From Phoebastria nigripes (Eukaryota > Chordata > Aves > Procellariiformes > Diomedeidae), in assembly GCA_035582835.1 (NCBI GenBank), contig JAYKAV010001300.1:979650-1043649 (forward strand): a DNA stretch of 64,000 nt, given 5' to 3'. The translations under genes were made by a program, and so were the position numbers. The notes below the pieces were generated by a model that did no database searches, was not told where the DNA came from, and saw nothing but the letters and a program-made list of their open reading frames with translations. Below are positions 38,701 to 51,888 of the stretch, in pieces (the stretch's first letter is position 1; each line of letters starts with the position of its first letter).

Positions 38701-40930
38701 TCTCTATAACTATTTAAATCTGAAGGTAACATGAGTCATGGAATAAATGAACAGTGAGAGAAAGAGGTTGACTACAAAAAAGGAAAGAGAAGACTCTGGA
38801 AACTTTCTGTGGCACTATGTACCCACTGTCAGCATAATGTGAGATTGCAGCGCTGTTGCACAGNAAACAAGTTGAGATAAGTAAGCAAGAGGAGTCAAGT
38901 ACCTCAAGTGCTGGGATATGGGGCTAAGTAGACCTGTCCTCCATCGCCAGTTTGATCACCAATCTTCAGGAGCCTGCTTACGTTGATACCTTTCCAACCT
39001 TGATGATTAATAATTGTGAAGAAATTGTACAGGCCAGTATGTAGACCATAGATCTACTTAAATCACTGAATGCAACTTAGCTTGTACTAGTTTGTTCTGG
39101 AATTGTGTATGTCAGAAATAGCAGCTTTTTCTGGTCTTGTATACTATAGTCATCTTACGCTGTTTTGAGTATGTGGATAGATAAAAGGCAAGAGCCTTGG
39201 AGCAGTGGATGTTATCATGTTTCTGACCTGTCACCAAGATGTGAATAAAGGAGCTGTCCTAAAGACACTAATTGGTTTTTGAGACAAGATCAGGAGCAGT
39301 AAGCAGCCAGGAGGGGTNTGAGGAACTTCCATGTATGGAAGACAATTTCTGGATCTAATCTAGGGGAAATGCTAGAACCTTCTGCCAATCCTAAACACAT
39401 GTGGACCTTGGGAAAGGGAATAGGACTTCCTGGAGACTGCTGTTTCTACTGACACAGGCTATTCTCTATCACAGCCTTTCACTGCAGCCGTTTCTGCCCT
39501 GTTTCATAGTGTCTAAAGCCCTAGAATATAAAAGTTCTGTAATTCCCCTTTCCTCAGCATATAAAGAGGGTATTTAATACCATGTTTGATCATGTCAGCT
39601 GACAGCAGCGCGCAAGAACTGGCTGTTCTAAATATGTGGTCTGTTTGCACTGAGAACAAAGCACTGGTTACGTTTAACTGGAGAATAATAATTATGCCAT
39701 ATTTTAAAGCAAACCAAAATTACAGTGCATTCTCAGAAACTGAGAACTGTCCCTCTTTTGGGACATCAGAAGGTGGGACTTTATACCCAGTATTACTCCT
39801 TAGCTTAGCTTCATATATTGTGTGAAACGCTCTGCTACAGGTCCAAATGCAGCAGTAGGATTAATGGATGGGATTGTCCTTGCAGCTAGTAAGCGCTTAC
39901 TCCAACCTCTGAAGGCAAAATTCTGTTTCATCCGTGTTGCTTTGGCTTGCCCAATCTTTGAAAATGTATTAGTATAAAATTTCTCTTTATGTATGGATTT
40001 CAGCTTAGAGCACAAACGTGTGGGCAAGTTCCATCCATATTGGCAGACTAGAATTGTTTTTACCTAAGACCAGTTTGGCTTGGCACAAGCAAGGAGTACG
40101 TTGCCGAGGTCCTGGGGAAGCTTCATAGAATGCTGTTGGCAAATCAACAGACATCTAGTTTGTTCTGGGTCATTTTAGGGTGAATGAAGCGTGTCGTTTG
40201 TCTGTCTGATGCTTACAGAGAACCCATTTTTCAAAGGGGCTATAAAACTGAGGTCTTTAGTGCTTGTGATTTATCATAGCTGTCTTAAAACTGTCAACAG
40301 AAGTAAGATCTGACTTGAATATAACATTTTTGTGGTTTGAACAGCTGCTTTCTGCCTACCTGTGTTTCCTGTTTGGAAACATTTTACATATTTTTATTTC
40401 TTGGGCTAAAAGTTGGTTGTAATAATGTTGATATGTTATGTGACTTGCAATAAGCTCATTATGCCATTAATTATTAGTACTTCATTGCAATCAAAGTGCT
40501 TCTCAGAATAGAAGTTAATTTTTCTCTCTTCTCTTTCTTCCCCTCACCCTGAATAACAAATAGCGCATAAGATAAGTACAAGGAACAAAAACAGCAGTGA
40601 AAGTACATGATTTTGAAATAACTGAAGTTAGGGACTTCAGGATTAATTTGATGTATAGTGTATTTTTGTTTCTAATAGTTGTCATGTCTATTAAATTGAG
40701 GCTTGTTTCTTTNGCTTTGTCTGATTTTTATATACATTCCCATAGTGGATTTTTTTCTTGACAGAAAGGCTTGCTCCTTAAAAAAATTAAGAAACTAAAA
40801 TTCTATGAGTTTTTAGGTCATACTCTAACGGAATAGTGGCATGATTACTCTGAAGCCAATAGAAATAAATGGGGCTTTGTATCAATTCTGGAGTTTCTTG
40901 GGTCATGCAAGTATAAAAAGAGTTATGTAC
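32779..40930. other. 8.2-kb gene-free stretch between two opposed LTRs
   Basis: No gene is recognised. The flanking LTRs point away from this segment, and each has its own intact target duplication, so it is not a provirus interior. The only tract that stands out is the AAAC-rich repeat at 33133-33209. A GTTGGCCACCTCTG sequence near 35874 was considered as a transposon end and not accepted. Confidence 0.6.
33133..33209. repeat. AAAC-rich simple repeat
   Basis: AAAC, CAAAA and AAAACC units over about 77 bases, the complement type of the GTTT tracts at 3618 and 24028. It is degenerate towards its right end. Confidence 0.85.
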
Positions 40931-41185
40931 TGTCATGGCTTTGGCTGGGATACAGTTAATTTTCTTCCTAGTAGCTGGTATAGTGCTGTGTTTTGGATTT
41001 AGTATGAGAATAATGTTGATAACACACTGATGTTTTAATTGTTGCTAAGTAGTGTTTACACTAGCCAAGGACTTTTCAGCTTCTCATGCTCTGCCAGGTG
41101 CACAAGAAGCTGGGAGGGAGCATAGCCAAGAAAGCTAACTCAACTGGCCAACAGGGTATTCTGTACCATATAATGTCATGCTCGG

Positions 41186-41193
41186 TATATAAA
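41186..41193 (+). promoter_or_regulatory. TATA box of the solo LTR
   Basis: A perfect TATATAAA in the conserved U3/R position, with the same surroundings (CTCGG before it) as in the copy at 9418. Confidence 0.7.
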
Positions 41194-41344
41194 CTAGGAG
41201 GCATGGTCCAGGAAGTAGTGATTGCTGCTTAGGGACGGGCTGGGCATCAGTCGGCAGGTGGTGAGCAATTGCATTGTCCATCACTCATTTTGTATATTCT
41301 ACCATTATTATTATTATTATTATTTTCTCTTCCTTTTCTTTTCT

Positions 41345-41350
41345 ATTAAA
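41345..41350 (+). terminator. LTR polyadenylation signal ATTAAA
   Basis: ATTAAA followed by the family's CTGTCT-TATCTCAATCC segment, in the same place as in the other copies. Confidence 0.65.
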
Positions 41351-41500
41351 CTGTCTNTATCTCAATCCATGAATTTTACTTTTTTTTTTTTCTTCTTCTT
41401 TTCTTCCCCCCCCCGATTCTCTCCCCCATCTCACTGCGGGGGCGGGGACCGAGTGCGTGGCTGTGTGGTGTTTGGCTGCCTGCCGGGTTAAACCACAACA

Positions 41501-44500
41501 TGTACTTAGTGCAATATCTTGTTATAGGTCCCACTATGAAAAGGTACAGTGGAAATTCTGTATCTTAAAACTGATTTTGGTACTTTGTTTTCCAGTGTAG
41601 TTTGATATAATCTTTGGAAACAACTTCTGATGAAGGCTCNATACCTTTCTATGTAACCAAACAGATACAAGAGCTCTACAACAATGAACTTTCTAAGGCC
41701 AGCAAGAAAGAAATAAGAGAGCACTGAGAAGATAACCTTGCTAAAAGCACAACAAAACAAAGTATTAGTNAGAAAACCTCAGAAGTATGAATAGCTGCTG
41801 TAGGACTAAGGTTCATTCAGGTTTTCCTCTTCTAAAACTTTTTAAATAAACATTACTTCCTAGAACCTCATCTTCTTTTGATGTATGAAGAAGACTCCCT
41901 TTGCATTTAGCTTTTGATTATTTGATTGCCGTTTGAACCAATGCTCTGCGGGAATAGTTCCAACAAGGTAATATAATTGTGCTCAGGTTTTGGACTGTTG
42001 CTGCAGAGTGGCAGAGTCTGTTTTTGTAAGTGATTTTATGAAGTTGTCATTTCCCTAGGGAATTCTTAATCTGAAAACAAAACATTGCTTGTGTTCCATT
42101 CTCATTAACTTCGAAGCTACCACCTGCTTTCTATTGAATTAGCAATATAATTGCACATAATGTCTTTATAGAAGAAGGGGATGGAGAATGNCTTACGGTG
42201 TTACTATGCTGTTGCAGTAATGAGGGAAATAGAGGTGTGCATTGGGAAATACCAATTGTTAGTGTTCAGACAGTGTGTCAGTATGCTGTGTTGGAACCCC
42301 TGGTCTCTGTTATCAAGTACAAGTCTGAGCACCAGAAATGAGGAAATAGGTAATTGCAGACTCCAAATTATAGGCTTGGGTGAGATATTTCTTTCACTGG
42401 GATCCTCTAGTGATTTTTAGCATACTAGCTCATATGAAAGCTTTTTCTCTCAGTAGGGGGGCACCCTGTACAGGGTCTGCAGACACTCTTTGACTGATCA
42501 TTTTCANGAAACTTGAATTATGCTGGCCACCTCTGCATTTCTTTTGGGACTAGTGGAGATAAACCTAGCAAGAATAAAAACTGCAGATAAAGGTGAAAAG
42601 ACATAAATGTTTAAAGGCAGTATTGATCATACATAGCCCTTATACTTAGGAAAACTGCCTGCAAACAGAGCATTTAATGAGAGACATTCTCAACACTGAT
42701 TTCTTTGCATTATTATTGCATTTATTTCTTTTCCCTATCATGCTGCTCTATTTTCTGCTGGGAGAGGGCAGGGCTGCACTTTGGAAGTTCAGGTAAATAT
42801 CCATTGGAACGAGCCATCTCTGCTTTCTCATCTCTGCTCCTGCTGTTGCCAGGTAAGCAGCAAGCCAACACAGCAGAACATGAGCAGAACATGTTCGTGC
42901 ATCTCAGTGGTGCATGTATGTTCCTTTGTGCTCTTGCTCCTGGACAGATTGCATCTACGTAGCAGCATCTCAAAGGACAGTGGAAATGTAGGGCTCAGCT
43001 TGGCTTCTCTCTGAGGCAACAAGCCAATAAAATCCTTCACTGACTAGTAGGCTGGATTTGCATTGATGCGGTTATCCATACTAGTCCTAGTGGAAATCTG
43101 TGCTGCTTGGGACGAAGTGTATGAGAAATGCTGAAAAGTTTCCAAAAGCCGCTTAGTGCAAGACAAACATCACCCCAGGATATATTTCATTCTGATCAAT
43201 ATGAATTAGTCTCTGATTTTTTTTTATCAGGGTCACACTGTTAACCCTACTGTGAATATTTTTATTGAAGTGTCTTGATGACAATGAGACTTTAAAGTTA
43301 GTACTTAATTACTGTAAATTATGGTGGAAGCAGTTGTCTTTTTGAAAGTTTCACTATTTCTTTTCCCCATGTTGTGTATGTTTTAATTTATAATAAAATC
43401 TGTAGACAGCTGTGTTCGTTACTCTGCTAATGTGAAAAATATGAAAGCTGAAACAAGCTTTTGAATGGAAAGCCAACTTGTGATGTTCTTATTACAAATA
43501 CTATTGAATTATAAAAATGGGAAGATGATCCTTCCAAAAATACCTTTGCACACTTGCTATTCTTTGCATTTGTCTGGTGGTCTGTGTAATTTTTTTCTAC
43601 TTTGCCACTGTCACCCTATAGGTAATGATATTGAGGCTTGACTTTTCTCATGGCTCAAACAGCTTGATTCTCCTCATACCAGAAGGAAGTAATTTTGTTA
43701 CACAGCACTTGTTTTTGAAGACATTAAAAACCCTGTGTTGTTCACAAGGGCTTGCTAGGCAAGGTAATTATCTCCTGCCTCCTATTTAAATCAAAATCGA
43801 CCATTCAGGACATTCTCCTGGCCCAGAATATAGTCTGTCCAAAGGGAAAAGCAGTTCTAGGGGCCAGGGTGGTAAAGTTGCAATCTCTCATGTACGTTTT
43901 TTGTGTTCTGCAAGATAGGCTACTATATAACTATTCCATGCTAATGCTAGCTGTGTAAAATTATATGGTATAACAGGTTCATTTGTTGTGCAATCTGTCT
44001 GATCCCATGGGCTCCCCTTGCTATGGCACCTGAATACCTTCTGGGACCTGGAAGCTTTAAGTGGATTTATGTTTCAGCTATTTTCCTCAAGTTTGNCTGT
44101 TCCTACAGTATATCCCTTATGCCTTTTAACCAGTATCTCCCTTACATTCTAATATGGTCAAGGTCTTGACCTGATTGTTGTGGAGCTTAAGGGTTTGAAC
44201 GCTTTTTTTAAGTCTTCAAACTTGTGGGAGGAAAATAAACTAAAACCCTCTTTCGTTCTAAGCAAGCATGAACATCTAATTTATCTCTGAGCTGCGGATC
44301 TGGCACCTGCTCTTTTAAGGCTGTATTATCTTTTTTTTGTAAAATACCATTATTGGTTTTAACTGTGCAGGCTTTGTATATTGAAAATGATAAAAGATTG
44401 CTAGCAAACAACAGCCCAGCTGAGAATGCAATATGAACCAAAATTTACAGTAATTAGCAGTTGCTCCGTAAATATCCATGGCTAATCATATCAGCCACCT

Positions 44501-47500
44501 GAAAGAAGGTAATAGTTCCACTCATATCTAGTTAACTTTGGATGGNTTAAAAGAAATCCCACCCCCGCCTTCTGGTTTTTTTAATCTAGGCATTTGTCCT
44601 ATAGGCTGCACAAAGTCCCTATATAACACCATAGAAATTATGCAACAGTTAATCCTGAACTGATGTTGGAAGCCACGACTTGCTTTGTGGATGGCTTTGG
44701 AAACTTTCTATCACCCTCCAAAGAGGANGAGTTTAACAACATTTTCTTGCACCTTCTTTATTCCTTGATTTGTCACTACAGAAAATACCAATTTGGAGGG
44801 TTAAATAGCAGAATAAGTAGTAGATACCCATAGAAATGAAACATTGTCTGCTGTCTTGGTGTAAGAATTACTATGCAAATGCTTCATAAGCATTATTTAA
44901 ATCCAGAAATAAAATAATTCTTTTAATCCTTTTTGTGAAGAGTATTGGCATTTGTAAATGTATGCAGAAGCACTTAGTATTCTGGAGTTATTTACTCTGT
45001 CTCTCTTGGCAAGAGTTATTTTACAGTATCTTTGTGATGTCTTAAAATACCACTATGCACATTCACCTCTGCAGTTTTATCCACTGAAACCTTGGAGATT
45101 TGAGAGCAATGTCATTCTACTGTGATGTCGTCAACCTGAATGTATCAGATTAAGTTCATAAACAGGAAAAATTATCCTATTCCCCCGTAGCACACCCATG
45201 CATACTTCATGCACATACATCTTATTCTCTCAAAAGAGATCCCAGGCAATTGCTAGCAAAGTCCTTAAAGCCATTTGGGGCAATGTATTTTGTATCAGGA
45301 AAGCTACTGAATTTGAGAAGCTGAGGGTAGGAAATACTTTTTTAATGGTAAGTGACTCTCTTGAATAACATAGTCCCTAAAAATACCAAATAAAATTTAC
45401 TATCTTGAATTTGCAGCCTTTCTTTCAGTTAGAAAAAAATTGTGCTTATGACTAGAGTTATAGGAGCTGGTCTTTACAAGAAGACAAAACAGAAGTGTCT
45501 CATGGGGGATCTGATTTCAGGTACAAAGGATTGAGTTACTAGACCTTGTTCATTGCTATGAATAGAGGGACAGACCTTATAAATAGAAAAGTGAAGCTGT
45601 TGCCTAGAATCATTACTTAGTTGAATTTATTTCAGTTCTTGAGTGATTATCCTGATAAAAGCAAAAGCATAATCTTGATACTCTTACATGATTTTACAGA
45701 TATTTCAAACTATTAAAACCAGAGGTTCCCCAAGATAGTTGCTTTGAAAACTTTGGCTGCTTAAAAATAAGATATGTTTCTAAGGATATTTTTGTCTTTC
45801 TACTAGCTTTTCTTTGTATGTATGTGTTGGGTGGTATGTTTGATTTCTGTGACCTGTGGCTAAAATGACTTTATATTAGTTCACCACACTAAGTAAACTG
45901 GCAGCCTTTAATGATGACCAGTGAAAGATGCTTACCACAGAAGTGTAAATTTACTAAAAGCAAATGTGTTCCATACAGGAATTTTTGGCCAAGATAATAG
46001 TAAGTGCTTAAGTTGTCCTGATGTCTTTGTACTACTTTTCCTTGGCAGAAGTAGAGACACATGTTTGGAAACTAATTTGTCCTTGATATCCATCTTAACT
46101 CTTTCTCTCAATAATTTAATGATGGTGATTTCCATAAATTAACAAGAAAACACCCCAGATCTATAGGAAAAATATTTTTCTTTATTGGAGATTAATTAAA
46201 GCTACTGTACTCTAATGTTATAGCCTTTTTCCAGCTTTGTATTGTGAAATATGGCAGAGCTCAAATGATTGCCTTCTCTTAAATGTAATTCTAATGTTTT
46301 CAGTCAATTGTATTGGAGGTGACTTTTTTATGCGGAAGAAGGAGCAAGCTTGCTTGCTAGTAGAAAGAATGTAAGTTTTGTTCAGTTTTTGAGCATTTGA
46401 ATGTTGCATGTAAACTCCATTTGTGGAAAGTGACATGATATGAAAAAAATAAAATGCATTAACGGTGTATACAACAGGACTTCAACCAAATTGTTTCATG
46501 AATGAACGCATGTAACTTACTGGAGAGTAAGCCTAATCATGGCATTCATTTTAGTGCCTTCAAAAAAACCCCTGCTGCATTTCTTCAAGCTTTCTGAAAA
46601 ATAATTTTAAGTAGCATCACTAATTGTCGCTAAATGGTATAGTATTTCAGGAAAGCTCTGGAAAATTATTCCTCCTCCCTCCCCTTCCAGAAGAGAATGA
46701 TATCTCTTCTACTTATTCATGGAAGTTTTCATTAATAAGAAGAAATAGCCTTCTTAGATTGTGTAGCTTTTGTTGACATCTTACTTATGTGTGACCTCTG
46801 TGATCCTATGTCCTTCCCTTGTTTGTTAGTCTCTGCTCTTCCTTAAAGTTCTGTCCTAATCAGGTGTCTTCCTTCTACTGACATTTCCCTCTGTAAAATT
46901 ACCTACAGGTGTGTCATGAGGGGAATATAAATACACTGACAGACTGCCTGTTATTTCACAAATGGACACTTCGGAACATATGTCTCCAGTAGTACATTAT
47001 TGTACTCAGATCATTGAGATGAAAGGCTTGAGCACGAGGTTATCCAAATATCCTAATGCTACAGGACACCTANTATGCTCTCACACAAGACAAATGAAGT
47101 AGTTGAAAATTCAGTACTCATCCACCAGTAGCCTGCAATGCATTTTTATATTTGTGTGTATAATGTCCATATTCAGGTACCTGCATAAAGATTCATTTGT
47201 ATTTGTGCTTGTATTTTGTTAGGAACTGTCTGAAATGTACATATGTTTTTAAAATACAGTATTGCCTGACCTAACAATTATGTATTTTTCTTTAAGTTTT
47301 CAAAATCTTTCTTATAAGAAAAAATCCTACAATAAGGTGAAATAGGGACTACAGACTGTATTGAAATCTATAGATTTTTTTTGTTCCAATTTTGTTGGAA
47401 CATTTCTTTATGTACCTTAATATCAAATAAGCCAGTCATTTTATTTTCTTAAATAATAGCATCAGAAGGCTTAAACGTGTAAGAGGAAAAAAAGATAAGC

Positions 47501-49376
47501 TGAAATACAGACGTATTTCAAACTAACGCTGTGCCTGCATATGTCCTATTCCTCAGAGATGTATTTGAAGTCAGTGAAGTTAAACCAGGGCTGAGCTTAG
47601 CTTTCTCTGTCTTCTCCAATTTATACTTGCCATCCTGGCATTTAAAGTTCATTATCTCGTGAATTATGTTTGTATTACACTACCTGGGTCCCATTCTTAA
47701 TCACTTATGCAATGTCTAAATACCTTGTTGAATGTTAGGACTTTGATTTGGTGGAAGTAGTGAATACAGCTTGCTCTTGTGGAGTCACAGGCTTTTTCTC
47801 TTAAGGCTACTTAGTTTTGTTTTGCTGACAATACTAATTGAGCTTTCTTTTGCTTAAAATAGTATTGCTGCATAAAGGATACTGTGTAAAAAATATAAAT
47901 GTATGAAGGGAAGGGGAGGAGAAAAGATTAATGTAATTTCTATATATGCCTTTTCTGTTAAATTTACTTGGGTATTAAAATAATTTTATTTCAAATATAT
48001 AGTTTTATCAATCACACAAACATGTTTTACAATAAAATTTGAGCTGTTTTATACTGCTGGTGATCATGGAGCTTCTTTTCCATTTGGAAGTGACAGATGA
48101 TTAACAGAACACAGGTTTTATTTGAGTCCATGCAAGTTATGTGAATAAAAGTGCAAGTATGTGAGTATGAAAATATAGGATAGTATGACTAGGGGCAGAA
48201 GCTGTTTGAGTCATCTATCATCAACTGTTTATTCCTTGATGTTACAAACTATTCTATTACTAGANAGCTTGGACTGTGGCTCAAAAGCATCTCTTCACTT
48301 GTGATTAGTTAATATGGCAAAGTAGGATGAAATATGTATTTAATAACAAAGACTCCTACCTGTTCTTGAAAGCAATCAGTGTTTTATATGTATCTGCAAA
48401 CAGATTTACTCCAGTTTTTCAGTTTTTCCTCTGCCTCTCTTCCTTATCTGTTCTGCAGCTTCTGGTACTGAAGTGCCAAGCCAAACACATTTGGTTCCCT
48501 GGGGTACAAGTTGCTTACACTGAATGCATAGAAAATTGGAACTTAATACTTTCCAGTTTTTAACAAAAAAGGGGTTTTCCTGCATTATTTACATTTCAAT
48601 TCTTGGTAACCATGCAAGAATTGCTCCAAAAAGCCCTTGAGCTTTCATTATAAAAGCTGTGTGTATTCTATAAAGATATACACGCACAAAATATTTTTGT
48701 GCTTCCCTAGAAAATAACCCCTTTAACAACCAAACCCAGAGAACTGTTCAAGCTCTTCTCTCTAGCTAGAGCTCCTGCAAGGAGGATTTACCATTTTGGA
48801 ATGAAGGGGTCTCTAAGCTACTCTAAGCTGGGCCAAAATAGAAAGATGGAACATAAACAGAAAAAATGTGCAGTATGTTCAGAGAGGGAGAATTTCCAAC
48901 AAGTTGCATTTTTTTATACTTCTATGGAGCAAAAAACCACAGATGAAGCTTCAGAGTTAGGTTGTTGCCTGTGGTGCAAATGTTGGTTATTTCGGGATGT
49001 AATTTGTGATTACAGACAAGGGTCTAAGCCAAAACAGGCTGTGCAATAGAAAATAGAGGAGAAGATTGCAGATGGGAGAGTGCGATGCTTTGAAGCATGG
49101 GTTGAGTCAGCTTTTGGCTTAGTCCTCTANTTCAAACTTTCTCTGCAGTGCAGAACTAATCTGTTAGTGTTTGACATTACAACTAGAACTGCTTCCCTGG
49201 AACCTTATGGGGACAGCTGATAAGTACTGTGTTTCTTTTATTTTCTCCTGTTACTAAAACCACAACAAACAAACCCTTCCAACCAACTTTTCATAGTGGA
49301 AGACTGCTTTGTATGAAATTTCTTAAGAAAAGTTCAAGTAGTATGTGTGTGTGATAATTATGAGTTTNCTCCAAAA
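41501..49376. other. 7.9-kb gene-free stretch
   Basis: No gene, RNA gene or transposon is recognised. Open frames are at most 85 codons and match nothing I know. The sequence is AT-rich, with ordinary short A and T runs only. Confidence 0.6.
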
Positions 49377-49546
49377 ATAGAATCACAGAATAGTTTGGGT
49401 TGCAAGGGACCTTTAAAAGTCATCTAGTCCAACCCCCCTGCCATGGGCAGGGACATCTTCAACTAGATCAGGTTGCTCAGAGCCTCGTCCAACCTGACCT
49501 TGAATGTTTCCAGGGATGGGGCATCTACCACCTCTCTGGGCAACCA
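49377..49546 (-). mobile_element. CR1 LINE 3'-end fragment, minus strand
   Basis: The plus strand shows the reverse complement of the CR1 3' end: an ATAGAATCACAGAATAG octamer-type tail at the left, then GTTTGGGTTGCAAGGGACC, a TCATCTAGTCCAACCCCC segment, CCATGGGCAGGGACA, and GGGATGGGGCATCTACCACC to the break after CTCTGGGCAACC. CR1 insertions are usually 5'-truncated, which fits the abrupt right edge. There is no coding capacity; the 74-codon minus-strand frame here is repeat-derived. This copy matches the family closely and is among the clearest repeats in the window. Confidence 0.93.
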
Positions 49547-51700
49547 ATAGCAATGAACCTTTTCTATTTGCTTTCCTAGGCCACTGGTACTTGGTGAAGG
49601 ACTGACTGCCTGAGGCAGGTAGGGTCACAGTTGCCAAGCAGATGTATCTGCAGCTGATTGTGGCTTGTTTCTGTAAAGGTAGCTGTCAACCCAATTAATC
49701 CACCCTGCATAATTTGAAATAGGATCCTTAGCATCGTATTAACAGAGCTCTTTGTCAGCCTAATAGGGTTTGTAACATTATTTTACTCNAAGAATCCATG
49801 CAGACCAGAAGCAAAAAAAACCCCTGATGCCTCTTTCAGTGTAGTAATAGCAAGTAAACAGGAAGACTGGATTTATAATAATTTTTTTTTTTTTTCCTAT
49901 GAATGCAATGTCATAGGTTTAATGAATTGAGACCTTACAGTTAAAATCCATTTCAGTACATCAAATTCCTATGAGGACAAAAAGTCTCTGTGCATTACTA
50001 CAATGTGGAACAGATGACCTTCTAATTTCCATTGTTTATAGCATAGGGTAGGATTGATCTGCATATCTGCCACTGAAAGAAATAAATGATACTGCTGCCA
50101 TTTACCTTGTATTCAGTTATCTCTTGGCGGGGGGCGGGGACGGGAATTAAAGAACATTCACAAGCACATACAACCAAATCGGAGTGTGTTTTAACACTTA
50201 ACAGTGGAGTAAAATTTGTAGATTAAAACCACANGTAAAATGTACTGTACTGACTCAGTGGAAAAGTGTATTTGAAATTTCCGCTCATTGGGATCTGTCT
50301 TCCCTTTCTTCTGTGACATGGTGATGCAGAGAGAGGCCCGATGTAAATACAGCAGGAGGCTGGCAGCATGGCAGGTAAATAGCGGCTGCCTTTATTTCTG
50401 AAGCGTGTTGTGGCATTCAGTAACATTTCTACAATGCTTAATCTGCGGGCTTGATGTATGTGTCTAGACCTAAACAGGATGGAAGAGGAAAGGAAATAGT
50501 TTACAGGACATCTGCTAGTCCATGACATGTTCTGTTTGGAGGTCAAAATAATTTACGCGCAGTTGGATTATAGATGCAGCAGCTTTTATGAGCAGGGGGC
50601 TCTGTTCTGTGCCAGGTGCTCACACAGACTCTTCTGTGGCAATGGCATGAGAAAAAGCAGCTTGAGTGATTAGAAGCATTAGAGAAGAAGCACGCCACAC
50701 CAGCAGGTATACTGCTGCTGGCCAGACCTCCCTACTCTCTAAAAGATCACGTACCAAAACTTTCCTTGAGGGGCCATGCCTTGTTGCATTCCCTTCCTTT
50801 TCCCAAAGTAGGATCCCCAGCTCTGGTGCCTAATTCCCGCCAAGCTTCTGCCTCCCCAAATCCATATGCCTTTTCCTAAACCTGATCTGGTCCCACGTGC
50901 TCCAGCAGAAATGAAAGTCCTCTGTGTGGCTGAATTGTCTGAGACAGCTTCTGTGGCTTATACAGCAGGGAAGGTGCAGGAGAAAGTTACCCCAGAGAAG
51001 GTCACAGCGCTAACCTGCTTCCACCTAAAGCAACATCTGTTGCTCCCATACCAGGTCGTCTTCATACAGATTACTGTCTCAAAGAAATTTCTTCCCCATT
51101 ACAGAAAGCAACACTACAATACACGGAGACCAGAAAACATCCAGCCATTCAAGTGTGCTACGCTTGAACTGCCTGACAGCTGTATGTCTCCGATAGCAAG
51201 GGTGTTTGGCATCAAGCTGAAAGGGTTTGCCTGAGTTATTGCCATCATTTGTTCACTGGGACAGAACAAGAGATGGCGACTCTTCAGCCTAGTACTACGC
51301 TCTAGCCTGGAACTCGGGGTTTTCTTGTTTTTTGTCCCTGGTCCAAAGCAAGCTGCTGAGGGACTTGAGGCTGGGTCCCTCCTGCTCCACAGATGAATAC
51401 CCAGGGTGCTGGGTCACTGGCTGTTGTTCAGTTACTCTCATAGGTGCTTGTTATCAAAAGACATCAATTCTGTTGAAATAGTTTTTCTAAAAAAGGAAGA
51501 ACCCCAAACACACACCCTCCCCCACCAACCCTTTGACTAGTTTTCAGAAAAATGTCTGAGAAATTGCTGGGGATGTTTGGAGGCTAATGTATTTATCAAT
51601 GGAGCTGGGATAAGTGTTATCCCACAAAGTTTTCATCCACTTGTGTTATTTGGTTTGCTAATTCAAAACTGACTGTGTTCGCTCCAGTCAGTTACTAATT

Positions 51701-51744
51701 TAATCTGCAATACTGAGAAGTATAATTTGCAATACTGAGAAATG
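51701..51744. repeat. Two-copy 22-bp tandem duplication
   Basis: The units at 51701-51722 and 51723-51744 share TAAT(C/T)TGCAATACTGAGAA, differing at one of the first 19 positions. This is a small direct duplication, perhaps from replication slippage. Confidence 0.75.
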
Positions 51745-51888
51745 ACAGTTTAAATAATTTGATCGAACTGAGATGATTTTGGCCAGTAAGTAACATTTGA
51801 GCTTGATACAAGATGGAAGTGACAGACTTTAATTTGACTTTAATTTTGTTGAGCATATAAATCTAAAAACACACCAAAACCAAACCGG

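Larger units (their letters stand above)
40931..41500 (+). mobile_element. Solo LTR, ERVL-like family, plus orientation, perfect target duplication
   Basis: A 570-bp LTR from TGTCATGG to CCACAACA, flanked on both sides by TGTAC (40926-40930 and 41501-41505), an exact 5-bp duplication. U3 holds a TATATAAA box at 41186-41193, and an ATTAAA signal is at 41345-41350. An ATT microsatellite (41304-41325) lies before the signal, and a pyrimidine tract (about 41377-41413) lies in U5. Over 152 U3 positions (40977-41128 against 9464-9615) I count only 6 mismatches and no indel against the LTR at 9418, yet the R blocks do not align. Its R block matches the copy at 32227. No viral genes adjoin it. Confidence 0.93.

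Noticed and set aside
38984..39012. CTTTCCAACCTTGATGATT as a CR1 3' end
   Set aside because: The match is short, the octamer tail is absent and upstream sequence is unlike CR1.
32227..41500. A provirus bounded by the LTRs at 32227 and 40931
   Set aside because: The LTRs are in opposite orientation, each has its own perfect target duplication, and no gag-pol-like sequence lies between them.
50126..50144. G-rich run as a second G-quadruplex
   Set aside because: Only three clear runs of three or more G with usable loops; a fourth needs splitting one run.
50866..51234. 122-codon plus-strand frame
   Set aside because: No known domain, no splice context at its start and no codon bias that I could judge; kept only as an unassigned frame.
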